This document shows, in pieces, positions 8,377 to 17,097 of a stretch of 64,000 bases of DNA. The translations under genes and the position numbers were made by a program. Each line of letters starts with the position of its first letter. Within the stretch, counting starts at the first letter, position 1. Location: contig CALRWV020000002.1 in the NCBI GenBank assembly GCA_943371965.1, forward strand, positions 310,001 to 374,000, written 5' to 3'. The notes under the pieces are model-generated. The model did no database searches. It was not told where the DNA came from and worked only from the letters and a program-made list of their open reading frames with translations. This stretch comes from CALRWV02 sp943371965 (lineage in GTDB: Bacteria; Bacteroidota; JABWAT01).

Positions 8377-9977
8377 AACTGCGCATAGGAACGCGCGGAT
8401 CAGAATTGGCACTCTGGCAATCCCACCGAATTCAATTCCTTCTGAAAAATATTCTGAACACCGATTCTGAATTACTGATCATCAAAACTCAGGGTGATCA
8501 GATTCAAAATGTACCGCTTTCACAGCTCGATGGAAAAGGTTTTTTTACCAAAGAACTTGAAGATGCTCTTATTGAAAACAGAATTGATCTTGCCGTCCAT
8601 TCGTTGAAAGATTTGCCAACTACTTTACCTGCCGGACTTAAAATTGGTGCAATTCCTGAACGGGTAAATTCTCAGGACAGACTGATTATCCGCAAAGGTT
8701 TTCTGGATACTTCACAACCTTTTTTTCTCAGATCAAATTCTGTTGTTGGGACATCAAGCAACCGGAGAATTGATCAGGTCAGAATTCTGCAACCTGATTT
8801 GAAAATTGAAAATCTCCGCGGTAATGTTCCAACCAGAATTCAGAAATTGCGTGATGGGAAATATGACGCTATTATTCTGGCTTCTGCCGGTTTGGACCGA
8901 TTGGGATTGAATTTGGATGATTTAGATACAGTTGACCTTGATCAGAATCTTTTCGTTTCTGCTCCCGGTCAAGGAGCATTGGCAATTGAAATCAGAGATA
9001 ATGATCAGATGGTTGAATCAATTATTTCACAACTGCATTCTACAGCTATCGAAATCTTTGTTAGGGAAGAACGTCGGTTTTTACAGCTTACTGAAGGCGG
9101 TTGCCATGCTTCAGTCGGATCTCATTCCTTTCAGCATCAAAACCGATTTTATCTGACTACTTTTTGGAATAACGGAAACGATTTCTTCAAACTCACACTC
9201 GGAAATTATTCAGTTGATCATTTGGCAGAAAAGTCTTATTACCTTCACAAAACGCTTCAAATCAAAAATTCTGAAACTGTTTGGATAGTTAGAGAAAAAG
9301 AAAAATTGGCTGATCTGGTTTCTGTTCTTGAAAAAAGTGGTCGTTCTGTAATTTCAGAATCTGTAATTGAAACGAAATCAATTTGGACTTCTGAATTGCT
9401 TCGATTGGTTACAGAAAAAATTAATAACTCGGATTGGATTTTCTTTACCAGTTCAAATGCCGTTCATCATTTTTTTGAACAGAAAATTGAACTTCCAACC
9501 GTTCTTTCTGTTGCTTGTATTGGAATGGCAACTGAAGCAGCATTGAATCTTCATGGAATCAAAACTTCATTTGTGGCCAGTGAAGGAACCGGGGAATCTT
9601 TGGCAAATGATTTTCTGAAACAGTTTTCTGATTCCAAGGGAACAATTCTTTATCCAACCACTTCAAGTGCAGATGATAATATTCAAACAATTATTGAAAA
9701 ATCTGCATGGAAATTGAATCGGATCAATATTTATGAAACAGCAGAAAAGGAAATCGACCTTAATTTGTTTGCCGGAAAAAATATTGATAAAGTTTTGGTT
9801 TATTCATCAAGTGCAGTAAAACCCATCAATCAGATTTTGAAAAAATTGAACCTTAACCCAAAATGGATTTCTATCGGACCAAAAACTTCAGAAGCAATTA
9901 TTCAGTCCGGCAATGCTGTTTTTTCAGAAGCAGAGTTTCCTGAAACCGGGAACATTCTGGAAGCATTCATCAATTAA
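8373..9977 (+). CDS. hemCD: Fused porphobilinogen deaminase / uroporphyrinogen-III synthase
   Basis: 534 residues in one uninterrupted frame. Residues 1-295 are HemC: GTRGSELALWQ at the start, HSLKDLPT with catalytic Asp80, and GGCHASVG with the dipyrromethane-anchoring Cys244. Its third domain looks somewhat short. Residues about 302-534 are HemD: VWIVRE, then WIFFTSSNAVHHFF, a CIGMATEAAL segment and WISIGPKTSEA. The fusion would pass unstable hydroxymethylbilane directly to the synthase, which prevents its spontaneous closure to the wrong isomer. It overlaps hemA by 4 bases and precedes hemB by 14. Each half is recognised independently; the fusion is seen directly. Confidence 0.92.
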   Translation: MKLRIGTRGSELALWQSHRIQFLLKNILNTDSELLIIKTQGDQIQNVPLSQLDGKGFFTKELEDALIENRIDLAVHSLKDLPTTLPAGLKIGAIPERVNSQDRLIIRKGFLDTSQPFFLRSNSVVGTSSNRRIDQVRILQPDLKIENLRGNVPTRIQKLRDGKYDAIILASAGLDRLGLNLDDLDTVDLDQNLFVSAPGQGALAIEIRDNDQMVESIISQLHSTAIEIFVREERRFLQLTEGGCHASVGSHSFQHQNRFYLTTFWNNGNDFFKLTLGNYSVDHLAEKSYYLHKTLQIKNSETVWIVREKEKLADLVSVLEKSGRSVISESVIETKSIWTSELLRLVTEKINNSDWIFFTSSNAVHHFFEQKIELPTVLSVACIGMATEAALNLHGIKTSFVASEGTGESLANDFLKQFSDSKGTILYPTTSSADDNIQTIIEKSAWKLNRINIYETAEKEIDLNLFAGKNIDKVLVYSSSAVKPINQILKKLNLNPKWISIGPKTSEAIIQSGNAVFSEAEFPETGNILEAFIN

Positions 9978-9991
9978 TCAGAAGAAAAATT

Positions 9992-10993
9992 ATGCCACAA
10001 AACTGGTCACTCGACATTCCTGTTCCATTCAAACGAATGAGAAGAAACCGTGCATCTTCACTTGTTAGAGAATTGGTGGCAGAAACACGGATTCATAAAG
10101 ACATGTTTGTTCAGCCACACTTTGTAAATCCCGGTACTGGAATTTCAAAGCCAATTTCCTCCATGCCCGGAATTGACAATCAGACTTCAGATATTTTAAT
10201 GAAACAGCTTGAATCTGATTTGAAACTCGGCCTCAATAAAATCCTTCTTTTTGGTCATGCAGAATGGAAAGATGATGTTGGCTCTTCAGCTTATCATGAC
10301 AATAATCTGGTTGCCCAAACAATTAAAGAAATCAGAAAGCAATTCGGAAAAGACATCCTGGTTTTTACTGATGTTTGTTTATGTTCTTATACCACTCACG
10401 GACATTGCGGTGAACTTTCAGGTGATAGTATCGACAATGATAAATCACTTGCCCATCTGGTAAAAATGAGTTTGACTCATGCCGATGCCGGTGCTGATTT
10501 TGTTTCTCCTTCCGACATGATGGATGGGCGCATCGGAGCAATAAGACATGCTTTGGATGCAAACGGTTTTGATCAAACAGGAATCATGTCTTACGCCATC
10601 AAATTTGCTTCTGCTTATTACGGACCTTTTAGGGAAGCTGCTGATTCTGCTCCCCAATTCGGTGACAGAAAAACTTATCAAATGGATTACAGAAATCCGA
10701 TGGAAGCAATGACAGAAGCTGAACTTGATGAAATGGAAGGCGCTGATATCACGATGGTAAAACCGGGATTGGCTTACCTCGATATCATTTACAGATTGCG
10801 TCAAACAACCAACTTGCCGATTGCGGTTTACAATGTTTCAGGCGAATACAGCATGGTTAAATTTGCCGCTGAAAAAGGTTTAATTGATGAACAGAAAATT
10901 GTTCTTGAAAATCTCCATGCTTTTGTCCGAGCCGGTGCAAATATTTTAATTTCTTACCACGGAAGGGACGTTCTTAAAAACAAATGGCTTTGA
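9992..10993 (+). CDS. hemB: Delta-aminolevulinic acid dehydratase (porphobilinogen synthase)
   Basis: 333 residues, the usual length. It condenses two 5-aminolevulinate molecules to porphobilinogen. Both Schiff-base lysines are in their motifs: Lys204 in YAIKFASAYYGPFR and Lys257 in MVKPGLAYLD. DVCLCSYTTHGHCG carries Cys129, Cys131 and Cys139, the zinc-binding set, so this is the zinc-dependent type and not the Asp-rich magnesium type. It is the last gene of the hemA-hemCD-hemB run, 14 bases after hemCD. It acts one step before HemC, in the cytoplasm. Confidence 0.95.
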   Translation: MPQNWSLDIPVPFKRMRRNRASSLVRELVAETRIHKDMFVQPHFVNPGTGISKPISSMPGIDNQTSDILMKQLESDLKLGLNKILLFGHAEWKDDVGSSAYHDNNLVAQTIKEIRKQFGKDILVFTDVCLCSYTTHGHCGELSGDSIDNDKSLAHLVKMSLTHADAGADFVSPSDMMDGRIGAIRHALDANGFDQTGIMSYAIKFASAYYGPFREAADSAPQFGDRKTYQMDYRNPMEAMTEAELDEMEGADITMVKPGLAYLDIIYRLRQTTNLPIAVYNVSGEYSMVKFAAEKGLIDEQKIVLENLHAFVRAGANILISYHGRDVLKNKWL

Positions 10994-11099
10994 TAAAAAT
11001 GTTGAAGGTTGAATTTTGAATGGTGAATTGAATACATTTTACACTTCTCTTTTGTATTTTCATTAAAAATTCATCAATACACTTTATTCATTTTATCAC

Positions 11100-12188
11100 A
11101 TGCTTATTGCTGACGTTCATAACGATCTCCTTCAACGTGCTGTTGCCGGTGATGAAATTTGGAAACGGCTTCCCAATGGTCACTCCGACTTTGTAAGAAT
11201 GAAAGAAGCCGGAATCGCAGCTCAAATACTTTCTGTTTGGGTTCCTGTTAAATACGAACTCGAAAAAAAATCCTACCTACAGGCTCTCATCTTAATCAAC
11301 GCTTTTAAATCAGCAATTTCCAAATCTGAAATTGCTGTTCAGGTTTACAATCCGACTGATCTTGAAAACGCACTTCAAAACAACAAACTCAGTTTGATGA
11401 TGGGAATGGAAGGTGGTCACCCCATTGAAAATGATTTGTCCAAGCTTGAGGAATTTTACAGACTTGGAATGCGGTATATGAGCCCGACCTGGAACAACAG
11501 CGTTTCGTGGGCAACATCTGCCAAAGACGAAACCAATGTTAATTTTTCAGGCAAAAAAGGACTCAATGATTTTGGAATTTCTGTCATCAGAAAAATGAAT
11601 GAGTTGGGAATGATGATTGATGTCAGCCATGTTGGAGAACAGACTTTTTGGGATATAGCGAAACATTCAAACAAACCATTTATTGCTTCCCATTCATCGG
11701 TTTACAATTTGTGTCCACATGCAAGGAATTTAAAAGATGAACAGTTGAAGGAAATTGCAAAGTCGGGTGGAGTTGCGTTCATCAATTTTTTCAGCGGTTT
11801 TTTGGATAAAGATTATTTTACAAAACGATCCCCGATTGTCACCCAGTTTCAGGATCAGCTTGAAAAAATCAGAACTGAAAACAGTTCGTCATTTGAAGCT
11901 GGTTTTATTGCAGAAGATCATTTTTTAGGCAAAATTTTAGCTGATGTTCGTCCTCCGCTTTCACTTCTGATTGAACACATTGATTATGCAGTAAGATTAA
12001 TTGGTGTTAATCACGTTGGCATCGGAAGCGATTTTGACGGCATTGAAACAGCTCCGAAGGGTTTGGACTCTGTTCTTGATTTGAAAACTATTGCTTTTGA
12101 ACTCGAAAAACGTGGATATTCACAGTCCGAAATCGAAAAAATCATGTTTACCAATTTTATCAGGGTGTTTAATGAGAATCAAAAATAA
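11100..12188 (+). CDS. Membrane dipeptidase family protein (peptidase M19)
   Basis: 362 residues of the renal-dipeptidase (M19) family, zinc enzymes that cleave dipeptides, often with D- or unusual residues. Metal and active-site motifs are seen: DVHNDLL (His/Asp) at the start, GMEGGHPI with the bridging Glu, IDVSHVG, FIASHSS and GIGSDFDG. There is no signal peptide, so it is probably cytoplasmic. The 3' end overlaps the next peptidase gene by 17 bases, so the two are coupled and probably work together on peptides. The true substrate cannot be read from the sequence. Confidence 0.88.
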   Translation: MLIADVHNDLLQRAVAGDEIWKRLPNGHSDFVRMKEAGIAAQILSVWVPVKYELEKKSYLQALILINAFKSAISKSEIAVQVYNPTDLENALQNNKLSLMMGMEGGHPIENDLSKLEEFYRLGMRYMSPTWNNSVSWATSAKDETNVNFSGKKGLNDFGISVIRKMNELGMMIDVSHVGEQTFWDIAKHSNKPFIASHSSVYNLCPHARNLKDEQLKEIAKSGGVAFINFFSGFLDKDYFTKRSPIVTQFQDQLEKIRTENSSSFEAGFIAEDHFLGKILADVRPPLSLLIEHIDYAVRLIGVNHVGIGSDFDGIETAPKGLDSVLDLKTIAFELEKRGYSQSEIEKIMFTNFIRVFNENQK

Positions 12189-13632
12189 CTTATTCCTTTC
12201 ACTGACTGCAGTTCTTGCAGTTTCATTTCCTTCCTTTTCACAGACTTCCGATTTTATACTTCAACCACCAAAAGTTTACGAAACTGATTTGTTGGGAAAG
12301 GATTTCTTTAAAAATCGCCGCGATGTTTTTGCTTCAAAAATCAACCCGAAAAGTGTTTCGGTATTTTTTGCAAATGATGTACGGAACAGAATTAACGACA
12401 CTGATTTCAAATACAGACAAAACAATTCACTTTATTATCTGACAGGAATTACCGAAGAGAACTCTGCCTTCATTTATGTTCCTGATTCTGTGCGTCTGTC
12501 TCCGGAATCAAACCCTGTTACCACTATTTTGTTTGTTATGGAACGTGATCCCCAACGTGAAACATGGACCGGAAGACGTCTTGGACCTTCTGGATCAATG
12601 TCAATCCTCGGTGTTGATACAGCTTTTACCAACGACAAATTCGGCGAAATTTTAACTAAAATTGCACAGACTCAGTTCAGAGCAAAAAAACTTGAAAATA
12701 TTTACACACCTTATTCTTCTGAAACAGTTGAAGGAAAAGAATTGGCGAAAATGATGTCTGCATTTCAGGAATTCAGAAATTCATATCATTCTTACCTTAA
12801 TTTTCTCGAACCCGATAAAGTTATCCGTGAAATGCGTTCCATTAAAACACCTGAAGAAATTATTCTGATGAAAAAAGCAATCAGCATCAGCGGTGATGGT
12901 CATATTCAGATGATGAAAAGTGCAGAACCTGATATGCGGGAATATGAACTTCAGGCTGTCGGTGAATATATTTTTACCCGAACAGGATCTGAATATATCG
13001 GATATGGTTCTATTTGCGGATCTGGGGAAAACAGTGTTATCCTCCATTACAATACCGACAGAAAGCTAATCAAAGATGGCGAAGTCATGCTGATTGATAT
13101 GGCAGCAGAATATCATGGTTATACTGCAGATATTACAAGAACTTTTCCAATCAATGGAAAATGGTCAAAAGAACAACTTGCTCTTTACAACATTGTTCTG
13201 AAAGCACAACAGGCTGGAATTGATGCCATCAAACCAGGAGTTAAAATTTCTGATGTTACCGTAATTATAACAGAAGTTCTTGCTCAGGGTTTGCTTGATT
13301 TGGGATTAATTTCCGACAAAACAAAAGCCAGAAGATACACCATTCACGGTTATATGCATGGAATCGGGTTGGATGTTCATGATCCTGCACCATCTGATGG
13401 AACTTTTAAACCTAACTATTTTACAACAGTTGAACCCGGAATTTATATTCCTGAAGGAAGTCCTGTTGATAAAAAATGGTGGAATATCGGAATCAGAATT
13501 GAAGATGACGTGATGGTAACTGAAACCGGAAATGTAAATCTTTCCGCAAATGTTCCGCGTGACCCAAAAGAGATTGAAAAGCTGATGTCGAAAAAAGGTA
13601 TTGGCAATCTACCTGTTAATTACGGAAATTAA
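12172..13632 (+). CDS. Secreted Xaa-Pro aminopeptidase-like metallopeptidase (M24B)
   Basis: The ATG at 12172 is preferred over the first in-frame start because it begins a clean signal peptide (MRIKNNLFLSLTAVLAVSFP, then SFSQ) and follows an AGGG site. 486 residues. N-terminal aminopeptidase-P domain (about 40-220), then the pita-bread M24 domain with all five metal ligands: Asp309 and Asp320 (LIDMAAEYHGYTADITR), His396 (GYMHGIGLDVHD), Glu421 (VEPGIYIP) and Glu444 (RIEDDVMV). It removes N-terminal residues before proline, here likely in the periplasm. It overlaps the M19 dipeptidase gene by 17 bases. A hairpin follows the stop. Confidence 0.9.
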   Translation: MRIKNNLFLSLTAVLAVSFPSFSQTSDFILQPPKVYETDLLGKDFFKNRRDVFASKINPKSVSVFFANDVRNRINDTDFKYRQNNSLYYLTGITEENSAFIYVPDSVRLSPESNPVTTILFVMERDPQRETWTGRRLGPSGSMSILGVDTAFTNDKFGEILTKIAQTQFRAKKLENIYTPYSSETVEGKELAKMMSAFQEFRNSYHSYLNFLEPDKVIREMRSIKTPEEIILMKKAISISGDGHIQMMKSAEPDMREYELQAVGEYIFTRTGSEYIGYGSICGSGENSVILHYNTDRKLIKDGEVMLIDMAAEYHGYTADITRTFPINGKWSKEQLALYNIVLKAQQAGIDAIKPGVKISDVTVIITEVLAQGLLDLGLISDKTKARRYTIHGYMHGIGLDVHDPAPSDGTFKPNYFTTVEPGIYIPEGSPVDKKWWNIGIRIEDDVMVTETGNVNLSANVPRDPKEIEKLMSKKGIGNLPVNYGN

Positions 13633-13643
13633 ATTTTCTGGAT

Positions 13644-13668
13644 GAAGACGGATTTAAAATCCGTCTTC
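13644..13668 (+). terminator. Hairpin after the peptidase pair
   Basis: Perfect inverted repeat GAAGACGGATTT / AAATCCGTCTTC just after the M24 gene. The following sequence is A-rich with only a short T run, so it is a weak intrinsic terminator or a 3'-end-protecting hairpin. Confidence 0.5.
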
Positions 13669-13718
13669 AAATTTGCTGAAATCGACTTTTGCTTTTCCCG
13701 AATAATTTGAAATTTAAA

Positions 13719-14267
13719 ATGACAACTTCAAGAAAAAAATACACTGTTCAGGATTATATGAGTTGGGATGATAATTCCCGTTCAGAAATCATTGAAGGTA
13801 TTTATTATGACATGTCTCCTGCTCCACGATTGAGTCATCAGGAAATTACGTTGAGAATTGGAACTGAGTTTAAATCTATTCTGGGTAACCCGAAATCCAA
13901 GTATAAAGTATTTATTGCGCCAACCGATGTTGTTCTCTCAGAAATCACAGTAGTTCAACCCGATATATTAATTGTTTGCGATAAGAAAAAAACTGAAAAC
14001 GGCAAATATGTTGACGGTTCTCCAGATCTTGTTGTTGAAATACTTTCTCCATCCACTTCTTTAAAGGACAAACGAGAAAAAAGAATTCTTTATGAAAAAC
14101 ATGGCATTTCTGAATACCTGATTATTGATGAATCAGAAAAAATTCTTGAGTACTTTGTTTTGAATAAAAATGGGAAATATGAGTTACCTCAAATTTTTGG
14201 TACCGATGAAAAATTAAGTCTGAAATTATTCAAAAAACATGTTTTTAATTTGAAAAATTGGTTTTAG
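13719..14267 (+). CDS. Uma2 family (DUF820) putative restriction-endonuclease-fold protein
   Basis: 183 residues from the ATG at 13719; a TTG ten codons upstream is a poorer start. The DUF820/Uma2 pattern is clear: YTVQDYM near the N-terminus, SEIIEGIYYDMSPAP, and the PD-(D/E)xK-type core QPDILIV followed by GSPDLVVEILSPST, then KREKRILYEKHGISEYLIID. Such proteins are common in cyanobacteria and FCB genomes, often in multiple copies, and have no established function. It stands alone between the peptidase pair and a convergent oxidoreductase, at the start of a short accessory-looking patch. Confidence 0.85.
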   Translation: MTTSRKKYTVQDYMSWDDNSRSEIIEGIYYDMSPAPRLSHQEITLRIGTEFKSILGNPKSKYKVFIAPTDVVLSEITVVQPDILIVCDKKKTENGKYVDGSPDLVVEILSPSTSLKDKREKRILYEKHGISEYLIIDESEKILEYFVLNKNGKYELPQIFGTDEKLSLKLFKKHVFNLKNWF

Positions 14268-14275
14268 GTTTTCTG

Positions 14276-15265
14276 CTAAATTTTAATCTTTCTGTTGTTC
14301 TCTTCAATAGTTCTGATAATTTCCTGCGCTACTTCCAAAGCCTGTAAACCATCCTGACCAGTTACCGCTGTTTCTTTATTTTCAATGATTGATTTTAAAA
14401 ACAAAGTCAATTCATATTCAAGCGCATTTACTTCTTTGACTTCCGGTTGTTCATAAATGATGTTTTTTGACGAAGTTCCAGTATCAATCTGACCCAGCAT
14501 CATCGCCAGTTTTCCAGATTGGTCTTCATTATCGCTCAACCGGAATACATCACAGCTTCCTTCAGAAAAATCCACTGATAAATAAGCATCCCGCTGAAAA
14601 ATACGCATTTTCCGCATCGGACGCTGAGAAATCCGTGAAGCAGTAACATTGGCAACGCATCCATTTTCAAACTGAATTCTTGCGTTGGCGATATCAATAT
14701 TGTTCGAAATAATTCCAACCCCGTTCGCATCAACCCTAACAACTTTAGATTTTACCAGATGGAGAATGATATCAATGTCGTGAATCATCAGATCAAGAAC
14801 AACGGCAACATCAGCACCACGCAATTTGAATTGTGCAAGTCTGTGCGATTCAATAAACATTGGTTGAATGTTGTATTTTTCAAGCGCGAGAATTGCAGGA
14901 TTAAACCGTTCAATATGTCCGACTTGAACTTTCACTTTTTTGATTTCACTTAATTCAACTACTTTTTTTGCTTCTTCGATTGTTTTTGTTATGGGTTTTT
15001 CGATAAAAACGTGAATCCCTTTTTCGATAGCTTTCATTGCAACATCAAAATGATAAGGAGTTGAAGTCACAATACTTACGGCTTCTACTTCTGAAAAAAC
15101 CTGTTCAAGAGTTTCAAAAGATTTTACATTATATTCTGCTGCTACTGCTTTGGAATTTTCCTGATTTACATCAAAAACACCGACAAAATCCGATTCAGGA
15201 ATCCTTGAATACATTTTTGCATGAAGCTTACCCAAATGCCCTACACCGATAACTGCAGTTTTCAT
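14276..15265 (-). CDS. Gfo/Idh/MocA family NAD(P)-dependent oxidoreductase
   Basis: 329 residues. N-terminal Rossmann fold with VIGVGHLGKLHA (residues 4-15) and the EKPITKT motif (about 94-100) that carries the family's conserved Lys-Pro. VGHIERFNPAI (about 118-128) resembles sugar-nucleotide 3-dehydrogenases such as GnnA, which oxidise UDP-GlcNAc for amide-linked lipid A. No aminotransferase partner lies nearby, and the lpx genes are 21 kb away, so that role is only a suggestion. Convergent with Uma2, 8 bases apart; divergent from the PIN toxin. Confidence 0.85.
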   Translation of the reverse strand: MKTAVIGVGHLGKLHAKMYSRIPESDFVGVFDVNQENSKAVAAEYNVKSFETLEQVFSEVEAVSIVTSTPYHFDVAMKAIEKGIHVFIEKPITKTIEEAKKVVELSEIKKVKVQVGHIERFNPAILALEKYNIQPMFIESHRLAQFKLRGADVAVVLDLMIHDIDIILHLVKSKVVRVDANGVGIISNNIDIANARIQFENGCVANVTASRISQRPMRKMRIFQRDAYLSVDFSEGSCDVFRLSDNEDQSGKLAMMLGQIDTGTSSKNIIYEQPEVKEVNALEYELTLFLKSIIENKETAVTGQDGLQALEVAQEIIRTIEENNRKIKI

Positions 15266-15299
15266 AATTCCTCTTTTTAATTTCTATTCGTTGATTATT

Positions 15300-15317
15300 G
15301 ATAGCGTATATGCTATC
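15300..15317. promoter_or_regulatory. Palindromic operator candidate of the PIN/RHH pair
   Basis: GATAGC-GTATAT-GCTATC: perfect 6-base arms, and 16 of 18 positions obey the symmetry. It lies 7 bases before the PIN toxin start. Ribbon-helix-helix antitoxins usually repress their own operon by binding such a site, and the downstream pair encodes one. Confidence 0.6.
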
Positions 15318-15324
15318 ATTGAAC

Positions 15325-15762
15325 ATGAATGTTACAATTGATACAAATGTAATTTATCAGGCTCTCAGAAACAGAAATGGTGCATCAAATTTTATTATTC
15401 AATTGGTTCGTGATTCCAAGGTGACCCTTGCTTTATCAGTTCCCGTTTTTACGGAATATCAGGATGTGTTACTGAGAGAAAAGCCAAAAAAGGATCTGAA
15501 ATTGAATGAGAAAGAGATAAAATCGTTTTTACGTTTACTCGCTTACTTGGGAAAACCATTCGAAGTTTTCTTTTTGATGCGACCTAACCTTAAAGATGAG
15601 ACTGATAATATGTTTGTCGATTTAGCGTTTGCCAGCAACAGCAAATACCTTATTACCAACAATATTACCGATTTTACCAGGGGAAACGAATTGAAATTCG
15701 ACAGTTTTATTGTACTTACACCTTCAGACTTTGTTAAAAAATGGAGACAGGAAAATGAATAA
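15325..15762 (+). CDS. PIN-domain toxin (putative ribonuclease)
   Basis: 145 residues from the ATG at 15325, which begins MNVTIDTNVIYQAL with the first PIN acidic residue Asp6. Upstream in-frame starts lie inside or beside the operator palindrome and are unlikely. Further acidic residues occur in VFTEYQDVL and in DETDNMFVDLAF, as expected for a magnesium-dependent PIN nuclease. It is followed by a ribbon-helix-helix protein whose start overlaps its stop by 8 bases. The order toxin first, antitoxin second is reversed from the more usual layout. Substrate RNA unknown. Confidence 0.82.
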   Translation: MNVTIDTNVIYQALRNRNGASNFIIQLVRDSKVTLALSVPVFTEYQDVLLREKPKKDLKLNEKEIKSFLRLLAYLGKPFEVFFLMRPNLKDETDNMFVDLAFASNSKYLITNNITDFTRGNELKFDSFIVLTPSDFVKKWRQENE

Positions 15763-16021
15763 GAATAGTGTTTTAACCATTAGAGTTCCAAATCAGCTAA
15801 AACATAAAATCGAATTGATTTCAGAAAAACAGGGATTATCCATTAACCAATTTGCACTTTATGCATTTACCAAAGAAGTCACTGAAATGGAATCTTATGA
15901 ATATTTTCAAAAGGAAATTGGTTCAAAAAGCAAAAAAGAAATTTTTGAAGATTTTGATATGGTGATGAAAAAACTCCAATTTGAAAAGGATTCTCCAGTC
16001 TGGGATAAGCTTCCTGAGTAA
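15755..16021 (+). CDS. Ribbon-helix-helix antitoxin
   Basis: 88 residues from the ATG overlapping the toxin stop; GACAGGAAA precedes it. Residues 5-40 (VLTIRVPNQLKHKIELIS, then GLSINQFALYAFTKEV) have the beta-helix-helix pattern of Arc/MetJ/HicB-type DNA-binding antitoxins. The charged C-terminal tail of about 45 residues would bind and neutralise the PIN toxin. It probably represses the operon through the palindrome at 15300. Translation coupling would favour one antitoxin per toxin message. Confidence 0.8.
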   Translation: MNKNSVLTIRVPNQLKHKIELISEKQGLSINQFALYAFTKEVTEMESYEYFQKEIGSKSKKEIFEDFDMVMKKLQFEKDSPVWDKLPE

Positions 16022-16075
16022 ATTGGAACGAGGAAGTAAATATATTTTGTTGTTGTGAATAAAGTGAGGCGTTCG

Positions 16076-16993
16076 ATGTCAGGAAAAGTAATTGTTACAG
16101 GTGCAACTGGACTAATTGGTTCCGTTCTGGTCGCCGAATTGAAAAGGAAAAATTATGAAGTCATTGTTTTTTCACGGGATGCTGAAAAGGCAAAAAAGAC
16201 TCTTCCCAATGCTGATCAGTGGGTAAATTGGACTTTCAATTCAAATGACGAATGGGCAAAATCCGTTGAAGGAGTTTTCGGTATCATTCATCTCGCAGGG
16301 GCTGGTGTATTTTCAAAACGCTGGTCAGATTCCTATAAAAAGGAAATTGAATCAAGCAGAATTGATGGAACGAAGTCATTAATTTCTGCAATTGAAGAAT
16401 CAACTGTAAAACCGGAAATTTTTATTGGTGGTTCTGCAGTTGGTTATTATGGAGCATGTGATGACAAGGAAATTTTTGAAACTGCACCAAATGGAACTGA
16501 TTTTCTCGCGTCAGTTTGTGGCAAGTGGGAAGCCGAATCCTTGAAAGCAAAAAACTCCGGTGTTCGTGCTGTTGTTATCAGAACCGGAATTATTTTGGAT
16601 ACGAGAGATGGAGCTTTAAAACAATTGCTGCTTCCGTTCAAACTTTTTATGGGTGGGCCAGTTTTGCCCGGAACGCAATATTTTCCATGGATTCATATTC
16701 TGGATGAAGTTGGAATTATTATTCACGCTCTAGAAAATAAATCAGTAGAAGGACCGATCAATGCTTCTTCACCCAATCCTTTAACAATGACTGATTTTTG
16801 TAAAGCGATGGGAAAAGCCATTTCGCGTCCGTCTTGGGCTCCTGTTCCTGGTTTTGCTTTGAAATTATTATTGGGTGAAGTTGCAACCATGCTGACTAAC
16901 GGACAAAGAATGATTCCGAAGAAAGCTTTGGAAACTGGATACAAGTTTAAATTTACAGATTGTGAAACTGCTATCCGTGATCTGGTAAAATAG
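16076..16993 (+). CDS. TIGR01777-type NAD-dependent epimerase family protein (SDR39U1/YfcH-like)
   Basis: 305 residues from ATG 16076, chosen because GTGAGG lies 6 bases upstream; a GTG 21 bases earlier is possible. Starts with the Rossmann motif VTGATGLIGSVL, followed by AGAGV, SSRIDGT and the GYYG (SDR Tyr) segment, and ends with the family-specific C-terminal domain (about 235-300: MTDFCKAMGKAI, VPGFALKLLLGE). Members are widespread and annotated as sugar-nucleotide epimerases, but their reaction is not established. It is a single-gene unit followed by a strong terminator. Confidence 0.88.
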   Translation: MSGKVIVTGATGLIGSVLVAELKRKNYEVIVFSRDAEKAKKTLPNADQWVNWTFNSNDEWAKSVEGVFGIIHLAGAGVFSKRWSDSYKKEIESSRIDGTKSLISAIEESTVKPEIFIGGSAVGYYGACDDKEIFETAPNGTDFLASVCGKWEAESLKAKNSGVRAVVIRTGIILDTRDGALKQLLLPFKLFMGGPVLPGTQYFPWIHILDEVGIIIHALENKSVEGPINASSPNPLTMTDFCKAMGKAISRPSWAPVPGFALKLLLGEVATMLTNGQRMIPKKALETGYKFKFTDCETAIRDLVK

Positions 16994-17014
16994 TTTTTCG
17001 TAAAACGGTCATTC

Positions 17015-17050
17015 AACTTCCCGAGAGTTTGAAACTCTCGGGAAGTTTTT
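17015..17050. terminator. Strong hairpin terminator
   Basis: AACTTCCCGAGAGTTT directly followed, after one base, by its exact 16-base complement and a T run. The symmetry and the upstream A-rich side let it act for both the epimerase gene and the convergent DUF3078 gene. Confidence 0.85.
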
Positions 17051-17097
17051 GTATTTCATCTTTCGTTTCCCGATTCTAGTTTCTCGATGTAACCAAA

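Noticed and set aside
12091..12171. N-terminal extension of the M24 peptidase frame
   Set aside because: It overlaps the M19 gene in another frame; the ATG at 12172 begins a proper signal peptide.
14276..15265. Calling the oxidoreductase GnnA for lipid A
   Set aside because: Only the VGHIERFNPA-type segment supports it; the aminotransferase partner is absent nearby.
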